Positions 42,537 to 52,228 of a stretch of 64,000 nt of DNA are shown piece by piece; position 1 is the first letter of the stretch, and every line of letters begins with the position of its first letter. Location: assembly GCF_002479495.1 (NCBI RefSeq), contig NZ_DLNQ01000005.1:889113-953112 (forward strand). The letters are read 5' to 3'. Both the position numbers and the translations under genes were made by a program. Origin of the DNA: Brevundimonas sp. UBA7506. GTDB lineage: Bacteria; Pseudomonadota; Alphaproteobacteria; Caulobacterales; Caulobacteraceae. Under the pieces are notes generated by a model. It ran no database searches, was not told where the DNA came from, and saw only the letters and a list, made by a program, of their open reading frames with translations.

Positions 42537-43429
42537 GAGGCTTCGCGATCCAGCCGCGCCTGAAGCCTGCCCCGCGCCCGCTCCGCATAGGCCCGACAGG
42601 CTGAGGCATCGAGGAAGGGGTTGGGCGTTGCGCCAGCCTGCAAGGCCGCGATCTTGACGTCGCCGCCCGAGTTGTCGGGATGCGCCGAGATCAGCAGGTC
42701 GCAGGGCAGCGCCTCCACGCGGGCGATGGAGGCCCGCAGCGTCGCCGTCACGTCGGGATGGGCCGTATAGGTGTAGTCCCCGCTGGCCACGGCGTTGAGG
42801 CTGGACGCGAACACCACGTCCACGCAGGCGTCGGCTTCGCAGGATTTCCACGTCCAACTGACGCTGCCGGGCGTGTGGCCGGGGGTAAAGACGGCCGTTA
42901 CGGCAGTCCGCCCCAGGCGCACGGCTTCGCCGTCTCCGATCCCCCGAGCATTGAGAACCGGTGGATGCGCCGGAACACTGGAGGCCTGCGGATCATGGAC
43001 GTCGGTCTGGCCTGTCCGCAGGGCGGCGGCGCCGACGGGGCTGGTGATCACCTCCGCCCCGCTGTCGCGCGCCAGGGCGGCGAGACCGCCTGAATGGTCG
43101 TAGTGCGCCTCGGTGTTCAGGATGTAGCGGATATCCTCCACCCGGAAGCCTAGATGGCGAATGTTCGCCTTCGTCGCCTCGACGGTCTGAGGCAGGGCGC
43201 CGTCGATCAGGATCAGACCGTCGCCGGTGTCGATCAGCACCAGGCTGAGACCGCCTGTGCCGACAAAATAGGTCTTGCCGTACAGCTTCAACGGCGCCTG
43301 CGGCTTCTCCCAGTCCGGGTTTCCGGGGATCGGCTGCGTCAGCGGATCGTCGTGCGGGGCGCCCCCGCTTGCGGACAGCAGGACGAGAGCGGCGGCGAAG
43401 GACAGAATGGTCATGCCTGCACCCAACAT
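42533..43429 (-). CDS. Subclass B3-like metallo-beta-lactamase with Glu in the first zinc-ligand position
   Basis: A 298-residue exported metallo-beta-lactamase of the B3 pattern, which would hydrolyse beta-lactams in the periplasm. A signal peptide (FAAALVLLSASGGA) is followed by TEAHYDHSGG, where the B3 motif H-x-H-x-D-H reads E107-A-H109-Y-D111-H112. Other ligands are H185 in GHTPGSVSWTW and H250 in SAHPDNSGG. Only the first His is replaced by Glu; variants with non-His residues there are known in environmental B3 enzymes. Start: ATG 43429, with ATG 43414 possible. No regulator or mobile element is adjacent. Confidence 0.88.
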   Translation of the reverse strand: MLGAGMTILSFAAALVLLSASGGAPHDDPLTQPIPGNPDWEKPQAPLKLYGKTYFVGTGGLSLVLIDTGDGLILIDGALPQTVEATKANIRHLGFRVEDIRYILNTEAHYDHSGGLAALARDSGAEVITSPVGAAALRTGQTDVHDPQASSVPAHPPVLNARGIGDGEAVRLGRTAVTAVFTPGHTPGSVSWTWKSCEADACVDVVFASSLNAVASGDYTYTAHPDVTATLRASIARVEALPCDLLISAHPDNSGGDVKIAALQAGATPNPFLDASACRAYAERARGRLQARLDREAS

Positions 43430-43502
43430 GAGTTTCTTCGACCGGCAAACACGGCAAAGATGAACCTGCGTGATTATCCCCAGCGGTATCTCTCGATCGC
43501 GC

Positions 43503-44885
43503 TTACGGCAACCGCCCTGTCAACCTGCGACCACCGCGCACGATGGTCAGTTCAGAGCCGCGCTGAGCTCGACCGAGCGCCGCGACCGAAGTGGCCGGGC
43601 GGCCGTCCACCTGAACGATCAGATCGTTGGGGCGCAGGCCGATGCGCGCCGGGATGCTGTTTCGCTGGAGGCCGGTCACGACCACCCCGCTGGTGAAGGG
43701 ATCGCCGCCGAGACGGTCGGCCAAGGCCGGGTTCAGCGCCACGCCCTGCAGACCCGCCAGCGCTCCCTGCCCCACGCTTGTCCCCTGCCCCGGATCGGCG
43801 TCGCCAGGCAGGGTCGAGACGCGGGCGTTAAGCGTCTGGGTGCGCCCGTCGCGCAGGATGGTCACGGCCACGGTGTCGTTCGGCGAGCGCGTGCCGACGC
43901 GGAAGTTCAACCCACCCTGATCATTGACCTCGGCCCCGTCGACGGCAGTGATGACGTCTCCCTCCTCAAGGCCGGCGCGCGCGCCCGGCCCCTGGGGATA
44001 GACGTCGGTGATGATCAGGCCCTGGGGCCGCGACAGACCCAGGCTGCGGGCGATATCGGCGCTTACAGCATCCCCCTTCACACCCAGCCATGGCCGCACC
44101 ACGGCCTTGGCGCCGCCGACAGCCGACTCGACCACCCGCTTCACCATGGTCGCCGGCACAGCAAAACCCACGCCGCTGGACGAGCCGCTGCGCGAGAAGA
44201 TAGCCGTATTAATCCCGATTAGATCGCCGTCCATGTCAACCAGCGCCCCGCCGGAGTTGCCAGGGTTGATGGCCGCGTCGGTCTGGATGAAGGAGCTGGA
44301 ATCGCTGATCCCCGTCTCGGTGCGGTTCAGGGCGGACACGATCCCCGTGGTCACCGTCTGACCGACGCCGAAAGGATTGCCGATGGCCAGAACCAGGTCG
44401 CCGACCTGCTGTTCTTCCTGATCGTCGATCCGCATCACCGGCAGGTCGCCCTCGACCCCCTCCAACTGCAGCACCGCAATGTCAGAGCGCTCATCAGCCA
44501 GCAAAACCTTGGCGGGATATTCGCGCCGATCATTCAAGGTGACTCGGATCTGCTGCATGTTCTGGATGACGTGGTTGTTGGTCACCACGATCCCATCCGC
44601 CCTCACAATGACACCCGATCCGATTGAGCCGGACTGTCGAACTGTCTGACCTGTGTACATCGTCCAGAATGGATCGGCCTGCTCACGCCTCAGAGCCGAG
44701 ATGTTGACCACGGCGGGCGCGGCCTCGCGCACCACGGGGGCGAAGCTGGACTTCATCGAGCCGGCGTCGCGCGGGGCTTGGCGCGGCTGTTCGGCGAAGA
44801 CGCCTTCCTGGGCCTTGGACGGCTGGGGCTGGCCGCAGGCGGACAGCATCAGGGCGGCGGCGAGGGCCAGTCTGGAAGTCTTCAT
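43503..44885 (-). CDS. HtrA/DegQ-type serine protease lipoprotein with PDZ domains
   Basis: An envelope quality-control protease. The 460-residue protein has a lipobox LSAC (Cys about 17), a trypsin-like domain with catalytic triad His105 (TNNHVI), Asp135 (ERSDIAVL) and Ser211 (NPGNSGG), and two PDZ domains (about 265-350 and 385-460). The lipoprotein signal implies membrane anchoring, unlike soluble periplasmic DegP. It lies 73 bp upstream of the beta-lactamase gene on the same strand. Confidence 0.94.
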   Translation of the reverse strand: MKTSRLALAAALMLSACGQPQPSKAQEGVFAEQPRQAPRDAGSMKSSFAPVVREAAPAVVNISALRREQADPFWTMYTGQTVRQSGSIGSGVIVRADGIVVTNNHVIQNMQQIRVTLNDRREYPAKVLLADERSDIAVLQLEGVEGDLPVMRIDDQEEQQVGDLVLAIGNPFGVGQTVTTGIVSALNRTETGISDSSSFIQTDAAINPGNSGGALVDMDGDLIGINTAIFSRSGSSSGVGFAVPATMVKRVVESAVGGAKAVVRPWLGVKGDAVSADIARSLGLSRPQGLIITDVYPQGPGARAGLEEGDVITAVDGAEVNDQGGLNFRVGTRSPNDTVAVTILRDGRTQTLNARVSTLPGDADPGQGTSVGQGALAGLQGVALNPALADRLGGDPFTSGVVVTGLQRNSIPARIGLRPNDLIVQVDGRPATSVAALGRAQRGSELTIVRGGRRLTGRLP

Positions 44886-44980
44886 CTCGTCCCGGTTCTA
44901 CAAGCTTGGGCGTTCACGCCATTCCGCCTCGGCTTTTCGACAGGATCAAGGCCGCCGAACGCCTCGAAGCGTCGCCGCGA

Positions 44981-46288
44981 TCAAACGAGCGTGACCTCAT
45001 CTCGTTCCGCCCGTCGCGCCGTGATCCAGCCGATCAGGGCGGCCAGGGCCAGGACGACGGCGGCCAGATAGAAGGCCAGACCCGGCGTCGAAAGGGCGTC
45101 CACCGCTGCCGACGCTAGCTTCGCGTCGATGCCGACGCCCCGCAACCATGCCGTCGCCGGCCCAAAGCCCTCGCCCACAGACACCGAATAGATCCAGCCG
45201 AAGAACAGCGGCGAGGCCACGCCCGCGATGGAGGCGACGCTCATGTTGGCGCCCTGCAACTGGCCCTGCTCGCTCTCGCTGACGCGCCGGGTCATCAGCG
45301 ACTGCAGGGTCGGCATGGCCAGGCCCCACAGGGCGTTGGGCAGCATGGCGATGATGAAGGCCACGCCCGTCGGCGCCCAGCCCATCAGGGCGATGCCCAG
45401 GGTGCCGCCGCACAAGCCCAGGATCATGGTCATCCGGTCGCCCAGCTTCTTCGACACCGGCCCGACCAGAACGCCCTGGACGATCATGTCCAGCACGCCG
45501 ACCAGGGCCAGCAGCATCCCGACCTCCCACGGTCCCCAGCCATATCTCAGCCCGGCATAGAGGACGAAGACCGCCGAAAAGACGTGGTGGGCGAAGTAGA
45601 GCAGGAAGTTCACGATCGCGAGGCCGGTCAGTTCCGCGTGACGACGCAACAGCATCATGGCCCCGACCGGATTGGCGCGGCCCCAGCTGAACTTCATCCG
45701 CTTCTCGGGAGCCAGGCTCTCGGGCAGGATGAACAGGCCATAGAGGAAGGCCACGCCCGACAGACCGCCCGCCACCCAGAAGGGCACGCGCGGGCCGAAC
45801 TCGCCGAGGAACCCACCCAGCACCGGCCCCAGCACGAAGCCGCCCGAGAAGGCCGCGCCGATCAGGCCATAGGCCCGGGCCCGTTTCTCAGGCTCGGTGA
45901 TGTCGGCCATGTAGGCGTAGATGGTGGTGAAGCTGGACGAGGTGACGCCCGCGATCAGCCTTCCTGCCGCCAGCCACCACAGGTTCGGCGCCAGGGCCAT
46001 CAGCACATAGTCCGCCGCCAGCCCGGCGCAGCTGATCAGGATGACCGGCCGCCGCCCGTACTGGTCCGACAACGAGCCGATGACCGGCGAGGCCAGAAAC
46101 TGCATCCCCGCCCACAGGGCGATGAAGAGTCCGTTCAGCAAGCCCGCCTGGGCGTTGGAACCGACGAACTCCTCGATCAGGTGCGGCAGCACAGGGATGA
46201 CGATCCCCATGGCCACGATGTCCAGCACCGCGGTCACGAGGATGAAGGCGATCGCCGCGCGGCGAACCTTGGGATGATGCAGGGACAT
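44981..46288 (-). CDS. TCR/Tet-family MFS transporter
   Basis: A 435-residue twelve-helix major facilitator exporter. The signature GSLSDQYGRRPVILIS (motif A) is in the loop between helices 2 and 3, and GLIGAAFSGGFVLGPVLGG is motif C of drug:H+ antiporters. It resembles TetA-type tetracycline exporters and the related TCR group, which often have other substrates, so a resistance phenotype is not established. No tetR gene is adjacent. A REP-like palindrome lies just upstream. Confidence 0.9.
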   Translation of the reverse strand: MSLHHPKVRRAAIAFILVTAVLDIVAMGIVIPVLPHLIEEFVGSNAQAGLLNGLFIALWAGMQFLASPVIGSLSDQYGRRPVILISCAGLAADYVLMALAPNLWWLAAGRLIAGVTSSSFTTIYAYMADITEPEKRARAYGLIGAAFSGGFVLGPVLGGFLGEFGPRVPFWVAGGLSGVAFLYGLFILPESLAPEKRMKFSWGRANPVGAMMLLRRHAELTGLAIVNFLLYFAHHVFSAVFVLYAGLRYGWGPWEVGMLLALVGVLDMIVQGVLVGPVSKKLGDRMTMILGLCGGTLGIALMGWAPTGVAFIIAMLPNALWGLAMPTLQSLMTRRVSESEQGQLQGANMSVASIAGVASPLFFGWIYSVSVGEGFGPATAWLRGVGIDAKLASAAVDALSTPGLAFYLAAVVLALAALIGWITARRAERDEVTLV

Positions 46289-46328
46289 GGGCGCTCGCGA
46301 ATTCGGAACGTCGTTCTAGGCCCCCTCC

Positions 46329-46440
46329 CGTCATCCCGGAAGCCCGAAGGGCTATCCGGGACCGCAGGAGGCGCCGACCTCTGCGTCTTGGGCGGTCCCG
46401 GATCTGCGCCTCTCTGCGAGAGGCTTCGTCCGGGATGACG
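46329..46440. repeat. REP-like nested palindrome, copy 1
   Basis: A 112-bp element with 12-bp terminal inverted repeats, CGTCATCCCGGA (46329-46340) and TCCGGGATGACG (46429-46440), and an inner inverted repeat ATCCGGGACCGC (46354-46365) / GCGGTCCCGGAT (46392-46403). Two shorter hairpins lie within. The ends match copy 2 at 56365-56430. No transposase is near, so it would move only in trans. Confidence 0.75.
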
Positions 46441-46447
46441 AAGCGGG

Positions 46448-47674
46448 TTAGCGCGTGGTCACCGCCAAAGTATCCTCCGGACGCCCGTCGCCGCGCGGGG
46501 CGTTGATGCGTAGCAGGCGGGCCAGGAAGGGCTGGACGTCCACGCTGTCCAGATCGGTCAACCGGCGGCCCGGAACCACGCCCGGCCCGTGGGCGATGAA
46601 GATGGCCGCCATGTCCGGCGAGGCGTTGTCATAGCCGTGCGCCCCGCCCGGCTTGGTCACCGGCCGCGCCCTGGTCGTGAAGGTCCAGCCAGGCTCGGAG
46701 GCGCAGACGATGGCCGAGACGCGCGGGTTGGAGCCCAGCACGAACCGCGCCGGAATCTCGCTCTTCCTCCAGCAGTCCAGATGCGGACGTGAGCCCAGCA
46801 GCGCCGCCTCGACCTCGGCCTCGCGACCGGCCACGGGGTTCAGGAAGGTCACCGCGCCGGAATAGATGATCTGGATGGCCGCAGGGTCGATCAGATCGTC
46901 GATCCACGTCACCCGCTCGGGCGAGGTCGCGGCCATGCCGTGATCGGACACGACCACCAGCACGGTGCGCTCATAGAGGCCCCGCGCCTTCAGCCCCTCG
47001 ACCAGACGGCCGATGGAAGCGTCAACCGAGCGGATCGCCTCGGCGGTTTCGGGCGCGTCGGGGCCGTTGTGGTGGCCCTGGGTGTCGACGATGTCGAAGT
47101 AGAGGGTGGTCAGCTGCGGCCGCTGGTCCGCCGGCAGGTCCATCCATTGCAGCACGCGGTCCACGCGCGCGTCGCCGGGCATGCCTTGATCGAAGGTGGT
47201 CCAGTAGGTCGGGCGCACGCCGTGAATATCGGCCTCGGAGCCCGGCCAGAACATGGTCGCCGTCTTCACCCCCGCCTTCTCGGCCGAGACCCAGATCGGC
47301 TCGCCCTGATCCCACCAGCGACGGTCGGTCACGGCCTGCTTGTTGCCCAGCGAGAACCGGCCCAGTTCGGCGTCGATCATGTTGTTGCCGACGATGCCGT
47401 GGTGGTCCGGGTGCAGACCCGTCACCAGCGTATAGTGATTGGGAAAGGTCACGCTGGGGAAGGACGGCCGCATCGGCCCCGTGGCCCCCTCGCCCGCCAG
47501 ACGCGACAGGTTGGGCGTGACGCCACGATCCAGATAGTCGGCGCGGAACCCGTCGATGGAGATCAGCATGACCAGCGGCGGCTCGACCGGCTGCGGCTCG
47601 GGGGTCTGAACCGGCGTGGTGGCGCAGGCGGTCAGCAGCAGGGCCAGACACAGGCCCGCGACGCGAGAAAACAT
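46448..47674 (-). CDS. NPP-type alkaline phosphatase superfamily phosphodiesterase (lipoprotein)
   Basis: A 408-residue ectonucleotide pyrophosphatase/phosphodiesterase-like enzyme. A lipobox LTAC (Cys about 17) anchors it; metal ligands appear as ISIDGFRADY (Asp41), the nucleophile Thr76 in PSVTFPNH, DTQGHHNGPD, SDHGM and GAHGYDN. Such enzymes cleave nucleotide or lipid phosphodiesters in the envelope; the substrate is unknown. ATG at 47674 with a weak ribosome-binding site. A REP-like element separates it from the MFS gene. Confidence 0.92.
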   Translation of the reverse strand: MFSRVAGLCLALLLTACATTPVQTPEPQPVEPPLVMLISIDGFRADYLDRGVTPNLSRLAGEGATGPMRPSFPSVTFPNHYTLVTGLHPDHHGIVGNNMIDAELGRFSLGNKQAVTDRRWWDQGEPIWVSAEKAGVKTATMFWPGSEADIHGVRPTYWTTFDQGMPGDARVDRVLQWMDLPADQRPQLTTLYFDIVDTQGHHNGPDAPETAEAIRSVDASIGRLVEGLKARGLYERTVLVVVSDHGMAATSPERVTWIDDLIDPAAIQIIYSGAVTFLNPVAGREAEVEAALLGSRPHLDCWRKSEIPARFVLGSNPRVSAIVCASEPGWTFTTRARPVTKPGGAHGYDNASPDMAAIFIAHGPGVVPGRRLTDLDSVDVQPFLARLLRINAPRGDGRPEDTLAVTTR

Positions 47675-47774
47675 GGGGAACTCCGAAGCGACTTCGGGGA
47701 GATTGCCTAAGCTTAATCTGCGACATGCAGAAGACGGCTTGCCGGTTTATCCCCACCGGGCCAAGCTCTGCAGC

Positions 47775-48698
47775 ATGACCGCTGTTATCGAAACGATCGG
47801 CCTGACCAAGACCTATGGCGCGGTGCGCGCCCTGGACGGGCTGAGCCTCTCTATCCCGCGCGGCGGGGTTTACGGCGTGCTGGGGCCGAACGGCGCCGGC
47901 AAGTCCACCCTGTTCCGCATCCTGCTGGGCCTGATCCGGCCGACGGCAGGCGAGGTCAGGGTTCTGGGCCAGCACGCGGGCGATCCCGCCGTCATGCGCC
48001 GCATCGGCTCCATGATCGAGACGCCCCGCTTCCCGCCGTACATGACCGCGCGTCAGGTGCTGGAGTGGCTGGCGCTGGCGCATGGAATGGGCAAGGAGGC
48101 CGCCATCGACGCCTGGCTGGACCGCGTCGGCCTGACCGAGGCCGCCAACCGCCGCGTGCGCGGCTTCTCGGTCGGCATGTTGCAGCGCCTCGGCGTCGCC
48201 GCCGCCCTGATGACCAAGCCCGATCTCGTCATCCTGGATGAGCCGACCAGCGGCATGGACCCGCCCGGCATCCAGGAGATGCGCGCCCTGATCCGCAGCC
48301 TGGCCGACGACGACGGCGTGACCATCATCCTGGCCAGCCACCAGTTGCTCGAGGTCCAACGAGTCTGCGACCGGGTCGCCATCTTCAATCGCGGCACACT
48401 GGCCGCCGAGGGCAAGGTCAACGACCTGACCGCGGCGGGCGAGCGCCTGCGCCTGTCGGCCACGCCCCTGGCCAGGATCATGGGCGTCCTGGGCGACAAG
48501 GGGTCGCTGGACGGCGACGCCGTTCTGGCCGCCATCCCGCGCGCCGAGGGCCCCGCCTTGCTGCGCGCTCTGATTGAACAGGGCGTGGACATCGACGAGG
48601 CCCGCTGGGTCGGCGCTGATCTGGAAAGCGTCTTCATGGCCGAGACCGGCCCCGCGCGCACCGAGGCGCAAATCCGCGAGGCCCTCCATGCTGGCTGA
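47775..48698 (+). CDS. ABC transporter ATP-binding protein
   Basis: The nucleotide-binding subunit of an ABC-2-type exporter. The 307-residue protein has Walker A GPNGAGKST at 37-45, signature FSVGMLQRLG, Walker B LVILDEP and the H-loop SHQ. Length and C-terminal extension (about 215-305) fit exporters of the CcmA/BcrA type. The ATG at 47775 (MTAVIETIGLTKTYG) was chosen over frame-extended starts. Its end overlaps the permease start by 11 bp. Confidence 0.93.
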   Translation: MTAVIETIGLTKTYGAVRALDGLSLSIPRGGVYGVLGPNGAGKSTLFRILLGLIRPTAGEVRVLGQHAGDPAVMRRIGSMIETPRFPPYMTARQVLEWLALAHGMGKEAAIDAWLDRVGLTEAANRRVRGFSVGMLQRLGVAAALMTKPDLVILDEPTSGMDPPGIQEMRALIRSLADDDGVTIILASHQLLEVQRVCDRVAIFNRGTLAAEGKVNDLTAAGERLRLSATPLARIMGVLGDKGSLDGDAVLAAIPRAEGPALLRALIEQGVDIDEARWVGADLESVFMAETGPARTEAQIREALHAG

Positions 48699-49551
48699 CG
48701 CCATCCGCTCCGAATCCTGGCGCCTGCTTCAGAACCGCACCGCGATCTTCTGGAGCATCTTCTTCGTGCCCGTCGTCGGCCTGCTCGTATCGGCCCTCGG
48801 CTTCTTCCTGCTCAAGTCGAAGGCGGCCCAGATCAACGGCGGCCAACTGCCCCCCGAACTGTCGCTCGGCGGCCCTCTGGACCTGGGTCAGGCTCTCGCC
48901 AGCAATGCCGGCGACCTGGCCAACCCGGCCATCCTCGCCTTCCTCCTGATCGGCGCCGCCACCCTCTATGCCGGCGACTATCGCTGGGAGACCTGGCGTC
49001 TGATCAGCGCCCGTAACAGCCGACCGAACCTGCTGTTGGGCAAGGTCGGGGTGCTGAAAATGCTGGCGCTGGCGGCCATGCTGATCTTCCTGCTGAGCGG
49101 CGCCCTGTCCGAAGTGATCAAGGCCGCGATCTTCGCCCGCCCCCTGACCTTCACCTTCGGCGCGACCGAAGCTGGCCAGTTCGGGCTGCTCTTCCTGCTG
49201 TCCTTCGTGCGGGTGGTTCAGTTTCTGATGATCAGCCTGCTGGCCGCCACCGTCACCCGATCCCTGCTGGCGGCCCTGTTCATCCCGCTGGTGCTCGGCA
49301 TCGGCCAGTTCTTCCTCGGCGGGCCGTTCGCGCCCCTGCTGGGGCTGGAGCCGGGCGACTGGCTGACGCACCTGTTGCTCCCCGGCGCCGCGTTCGAGAC
49401 GCTCAAGACGCTGATCAAGGGCGGCATGGCAGCCACCACCCTGCCCGACGGCGTCGCCATCAAGGCCATCGTCAGCCTGGCTCTGTGGAGCCTCGCCCCC
49501 CTTGGGGCCGCCATCGCCTGGTTCAGCCGTCAGGACCTGTCGAAGGAGTAG
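48688..49551 (+). CDS. ABC-2 type transporter permease
   Basis: A 287-residue integral membrane protein with about six helices (FWSIFFVPVVGLLVSALGFF and LLFLLSFVRVVQFLMISLL are clear). It forms the export channel with the preceding ATPase, whose gene overlaps its start by 11 bp. The ATG at 48688 gives the usual N-terminal cytoplasmic segment. Substrate is unknown; bacitracin- or lantibiotic-type export is a possibility by family. Confidence 0.9.
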   Translation: MLADAIRSESWRLLQNRTAIFWSIFFVPVVGLLVSALGFFLLKSKAAQINGGQLPPELSLGGPLDLGQALASNAGDLANPAILAFLLIGAATLYAGDYRWETWRLISARNSRPNLLLGKVGVLKMLALAAMLIFLLSGALSEVIKAAIFARPLTFTFGATEAGQFGLLFLLSFVRVVQFLMISLLAATVTRSLLAALFIPLVLGIGQFFLGGPFAPLLGLEPGDWLTHLLLPGAAFETLKTLIKGGMAATTLPDGVAIKAIVSLALWSLAPLGAAIAWFSRQDLSKE

Positions 49552-49592
49552 CGGCGAGAGCGAAATCGGTTTGGACGCCCTCGCGTCCAAAC

Positions 49593-50081
49593 TCAGATCT
49601 TCGCCTGAGAGATCAGCCGCTTCTCCATCCAGACGTCGGCGCGCGCATAGGGCGTCGGCTGGGGCGGCAGGTTCACGAAGCCGAACCGGGCATAGAGCCC
49701 CAGCGCCGGGCCCAGCGTCGAGCTGGTCTCAAGATAGAGGCGGTGCGCGCCCGCATTCCGGGCCGCCGCCTCGCAGGTCTCCAGAAGCCGCAGGGCCAGC
49801 CCGCCGCCGCGCGCCTCAGGCCGCACCGTCATCTTGGTCACCTCATAGCCGCCGTCCGCCATGGCGATCAGGCCGCAGCAGCCGACCGAAACCCCGCCCC
49901 GCTCGGCGAAGAAGATGTGACCGCCCTTGGCCAGGATCTGGCCCTCGGGATCGTCCAGCGTCAGATGATCCTTGGCCTCCAGGGCGAAGCCGCCCTCAGC
50001 CAGCCAATCCGCGTTGAGCGCCTTCCAAACGTCGCGATGGTCGGGCGTGTAGGCGACGATGCGGTCTTCGAGCTTACTCAT
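49593..50081 (-). CDS. GNAT family N-acetyltransferase
   Basis: A 162-residue GNAT enzyme. The acetyl-CoA-binding pattern is KMTVRPEARGGGLALRLLETCE (about 88-109, motif A with R/Q-x-x-G-x-A/G), followed by LYLETSSTLGPALGLYARFGF. Substrate is not inferable. It lies between the ABC exporter and the ribosomal cluster, ending near the exporter and starting 95 bp from the rplQ end. Confidence 0.93.
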   Translation of the reverse strand: MSKLEDRIVAYTPDHRDVWKALNADWLAEGGFALEAKDHLTLDDPEGQILAKGGHIFFAERGGVSVGCCGLIAMADGGYEVTKMTVRPEARGGGLALRLLETCEAAARNAGAHRLYLETSSTLGPALGLYARFGFVNLPPQPTPYARADVWMEKRLISQAKI

Positions 50082-50118
50082 GCTCGCTCTATCGCCCCCC
50101 GCATCGCGGCGGACAACG

Positions 50119-50148
50119 AAAAAGGCGGCTGGATCGCTCCAGCCGCCT
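50119..50148 (-). terminator. Rho-independent terminator after rplQ
   Basis: An 11-bp stem, AGGCGGCTGGA (50123-50133) with TCCAGCCGCCT (50138-50148), loop TCGC, then TTTTTCG on the minus strand. It ends the long ribosomal cluster 28 bp after rplQ. Confidence 0.85.
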
Positions 50149-50176
50149 CTTCATGTCTTCAGGTTGAAGAAGCCGA

Positions 50177-50593
50177 TCAGGCCTCGTCGCCCTCAATGGC
50201 GAAGACCGGACCGGAGTCCTTGCCCTTGGCTTCGACGTCGCGATCGACGAACTCGATCACGGCCATCGCGGCGTTGTCGCCGTGACGGAAGCCGGCCTTC
50301 ATGATGCGGATGTAACCGCCCGAACGTTCGGCGTAGCGCGGGCCGATCGTTTCGAACAGCTTGCCGACTTGCGGCACGTCGCGGACGGCGCTGATGGCCT
50401 GACGACGAGCGTGCAGGTCGCCCTTCTTGGCGAGCGTGACCAGCTTCTCAACGAAGGGACGCAGTTCCTTCGCCTTCGGCAGGGTGGTCGTGATTTGCTC
50501 GTGCTTGATCAGCGAGGCGGCCATGTTGGCGAACATGGCTTGGCGGTGGCTGACCGTACGGCCGAGCTTGCGGTAAGCGGCGCCGTGGCGCAT
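50177..50593 (-). CDS. rplQ: 50S ribosomal protein L17
   Basis: Ribosomal protein L17 of 138 residues, with the family start [20 protein letters not shown] and the [27 protein letters not shown] stretch (in parts). It is the last gene of the alpha operon, 115 bp after rpoA, in a gap that contains a nested hairpin (50667-50697). A terminator follows. Confidence 0.98.
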   Translation of the reverse strand: MRHGAAYRKLGRTVSHRQAMFANMAASLIKHEQITTTLPKAKELRPFVEKLVTLAKKGDLHARRQAISAVRDVPQVGKLFETIGPRYAERSGGYIRIMKAGFRHGDNAAMAVIEFVDRDVEAKGKDSGPVFAIEGDEA

Positions 50594-50708
50594 CGGGGTC
50601 TCTCCTACTCAACCCTGGTTTCCGGCCTAATCATAGGGGCGGGACCTGGGGCCTTTTCATTCTAACCGCCCCATCCGCGCCGACAGGCGCTGGGCGGAGG
50701 GTTGATGA

Positions 50709-51728
50709 TCAGATCTGGTCGTCGAACTTTTTGGCCAGATCTTCGATGTTTTCGGGCGGCCAGTTCGGCACGTCCATGCCGAGCGACAGGCCCATCGTCG
50801 CGAGAACTTCCTTGATCTCGTTCAGCGACTTGCGGCCGAAGTTCGGGGTGCGAAGCATTTCGCCCTCGGTCTTCTGGATCAGGTCGCCGATGTAGACGAT
50901 GTTGTCGTTCTTCAGGCAGTTCGCCGAGCGGACCGACAGCTCCAGTTCGTCGACCTTCTTGAGCAGGGCCGGGTTGAAGGGCAGGTCGGGCTTGCCGTCC
51001 GTCGCCTCAACCGCCTTGGTCGGCTCGTCGAAGGTGATGAAGATCTGCAGCTGGTCTTGCAGGATGCGGGCGGCGTAAGCCACCGCGTCAACCGGCGAGA
51101 CGGCGCCGTTGGTTTCAACTTCCAGGATCAGCTTGTCGTAATCCATCGACTGGCCCTGACGGGTCGGCTCGACGCGATAGGCGACGCGCTTGACCGGCGA
51201 GTACAGGGCGTCGACGGCGATCAGGCCGATCGGCGCATCTTCCGGGCGGTTCAGTTCGGCGGCGACGTAGCCCTTGCCGTTCTGGACCGTCAGTTCCATG
51301 CGGATCGAAGCGCCGTCGTCCAGCGTGCAGATGACGTGATCGGGGTTCAGAACCTCGATGTCAGCCGGAACTTCGATCTGGCCCGCCGTGACGACGCCGG
51401 GGCCCGTGGCGCGCAGGGTCATGCGCTTGGGGCCTTCGGCGTGCATGCGCAGCGCCAGTTGCTTGATGTTCAGGACGATGTCGACCACGTCTTCCCGCAC
51501 GCCTTCCAGCGACGAGAACTCGTGAACAACGCCGTCGATCTGGATAGCCGTGACCGCCGCGCCTTGCAGCGAGGACAGCAGAACGCGACGAAGCGCGTTG
51601 CCGAGCGTCACACCGAAACCGCGCTCGAGGGGCTCAGCGACCAGACGCGCCTTGCGCAGCGGGTCGGAACCGCCTTCCACTTGCGGCTTCTCGGGACGGA
51701 TCAGCTCTTGCCAGTTTCTTTCGATCAT
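50709..51728 (-). CDS. rpoA: DNA-directed RNA polymerase subunit alpha
   Basis: RpoA, 339 residues, assembles RNA polymerase through its N-terminal domain ([20 protein letters not shown] near 40) and contacts promoter UP elements and activators via the C-terminal domain ([21 protein letters not shown], about 270-290). Gene order rpsM-rpsK-rpoA-rplQ is canonical. Confidence 0.99.
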   Translation of the reverse strand: MIERNWQELIRPEKPQVEGGSDPLRKARLVAEPLERGFGVTLGNALRRVLLSSLQGAAVTAIQIDGVVHEFSSLEGVREDVVDIVLNIKQLALRMHAEGPKRMTLRATGPGVVTAGQIEVPADIEVLNPDHVICTLDDGASIRMELTVQNGKGYVAAELNRPEDAPIGLIAVDALYSPVKRVAYRVEPTRQGQSMDYDKLILEVETNGAVSPVDAVAYAARILQDQLQIFITFDEPTKAVEATDGKPDLPFNPALLKKVDELELSVRSANCLKNDNIVYIGDLIQKTEGEMLRTPNFGRKSLNEIKEVLATMGLSLGMDVPNWPPENIEDLAKKFDDQI

Positions 51729-51822
51729 AGAGTCCCTCGAACGGGTTTCGTCGGCTCCGGCCTTGTCGACGAGGCCATGGTGGAGCCGACGGAGATTGGG
51801 GGTGCCTGGAACGCTGTCGCGA

Positions 51823-52212
51823 TTAGACGCGGCGACGCTTGGGCGGACGGCAACCGTTGTGCGGCATCGGGGTGACGTCGCGGATGGTCGTGATCGTCAG
51901 ACCGACGGCCTGCAGAGCGCGGAGCGCCGACTCACGGCCGGAACCCGGACCCGAGACGTTGACTTCCAGCGTCTTCACGCCGTGCTCTTGAGCCTTCTTG
52001 CCGGCGTCTTCAGCAGCCATCTGGGCAGCATACGGGGTCGACTTGCGCGAACCCTTGAAGCCCATGTGACCGGCCGACGACCAGGAAATCGCGTTCCCTT
52101 GGGCGTCCGTGATCGTGATCATGGTGTTGTTGAAAGAGGCGTTCACGTGAGCCACGCCCGACGTGATGTTCTTGCGTTCGCGGCGCTTAATGCGACCCGG
52201 TTCCTTAGCCAT
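51823..52212 (-). CDS. rpsK: 30S ribosomal protein S11
   Basis: S11, 129 residues, shows [42 protein letters not shown] and the [13 protein letters not shown] loop. It lies 16 bp after rpsM and 94 bp before rpoA, within the alpha operon. Confidence 0.99.
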   Translation of the reverse strand: MAKEPGRIKRRERKNITSGVAHVNASFNNTMITITDAQGNAISWSSAGHMGFKGSRKSTPYAAQMAAEDAGKKAQEHGVKTLEVNVSGPGSGRESALRALQAVGLTITTIRDVTPMPHNGCRPPKRRRV

Positions 52213-52228
52213 CGGTCAGCTCTTTCTC

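Noticed and set aside
42533-46288. Beta-lactamase plus tetracycline-type MFS exporter as an acquired resistance island
   Set aside because: No integrase, transposase, att site or resistance regulator nearby; base composition looks the same as the neighbours and core genes (rarA, htrA) interleave.
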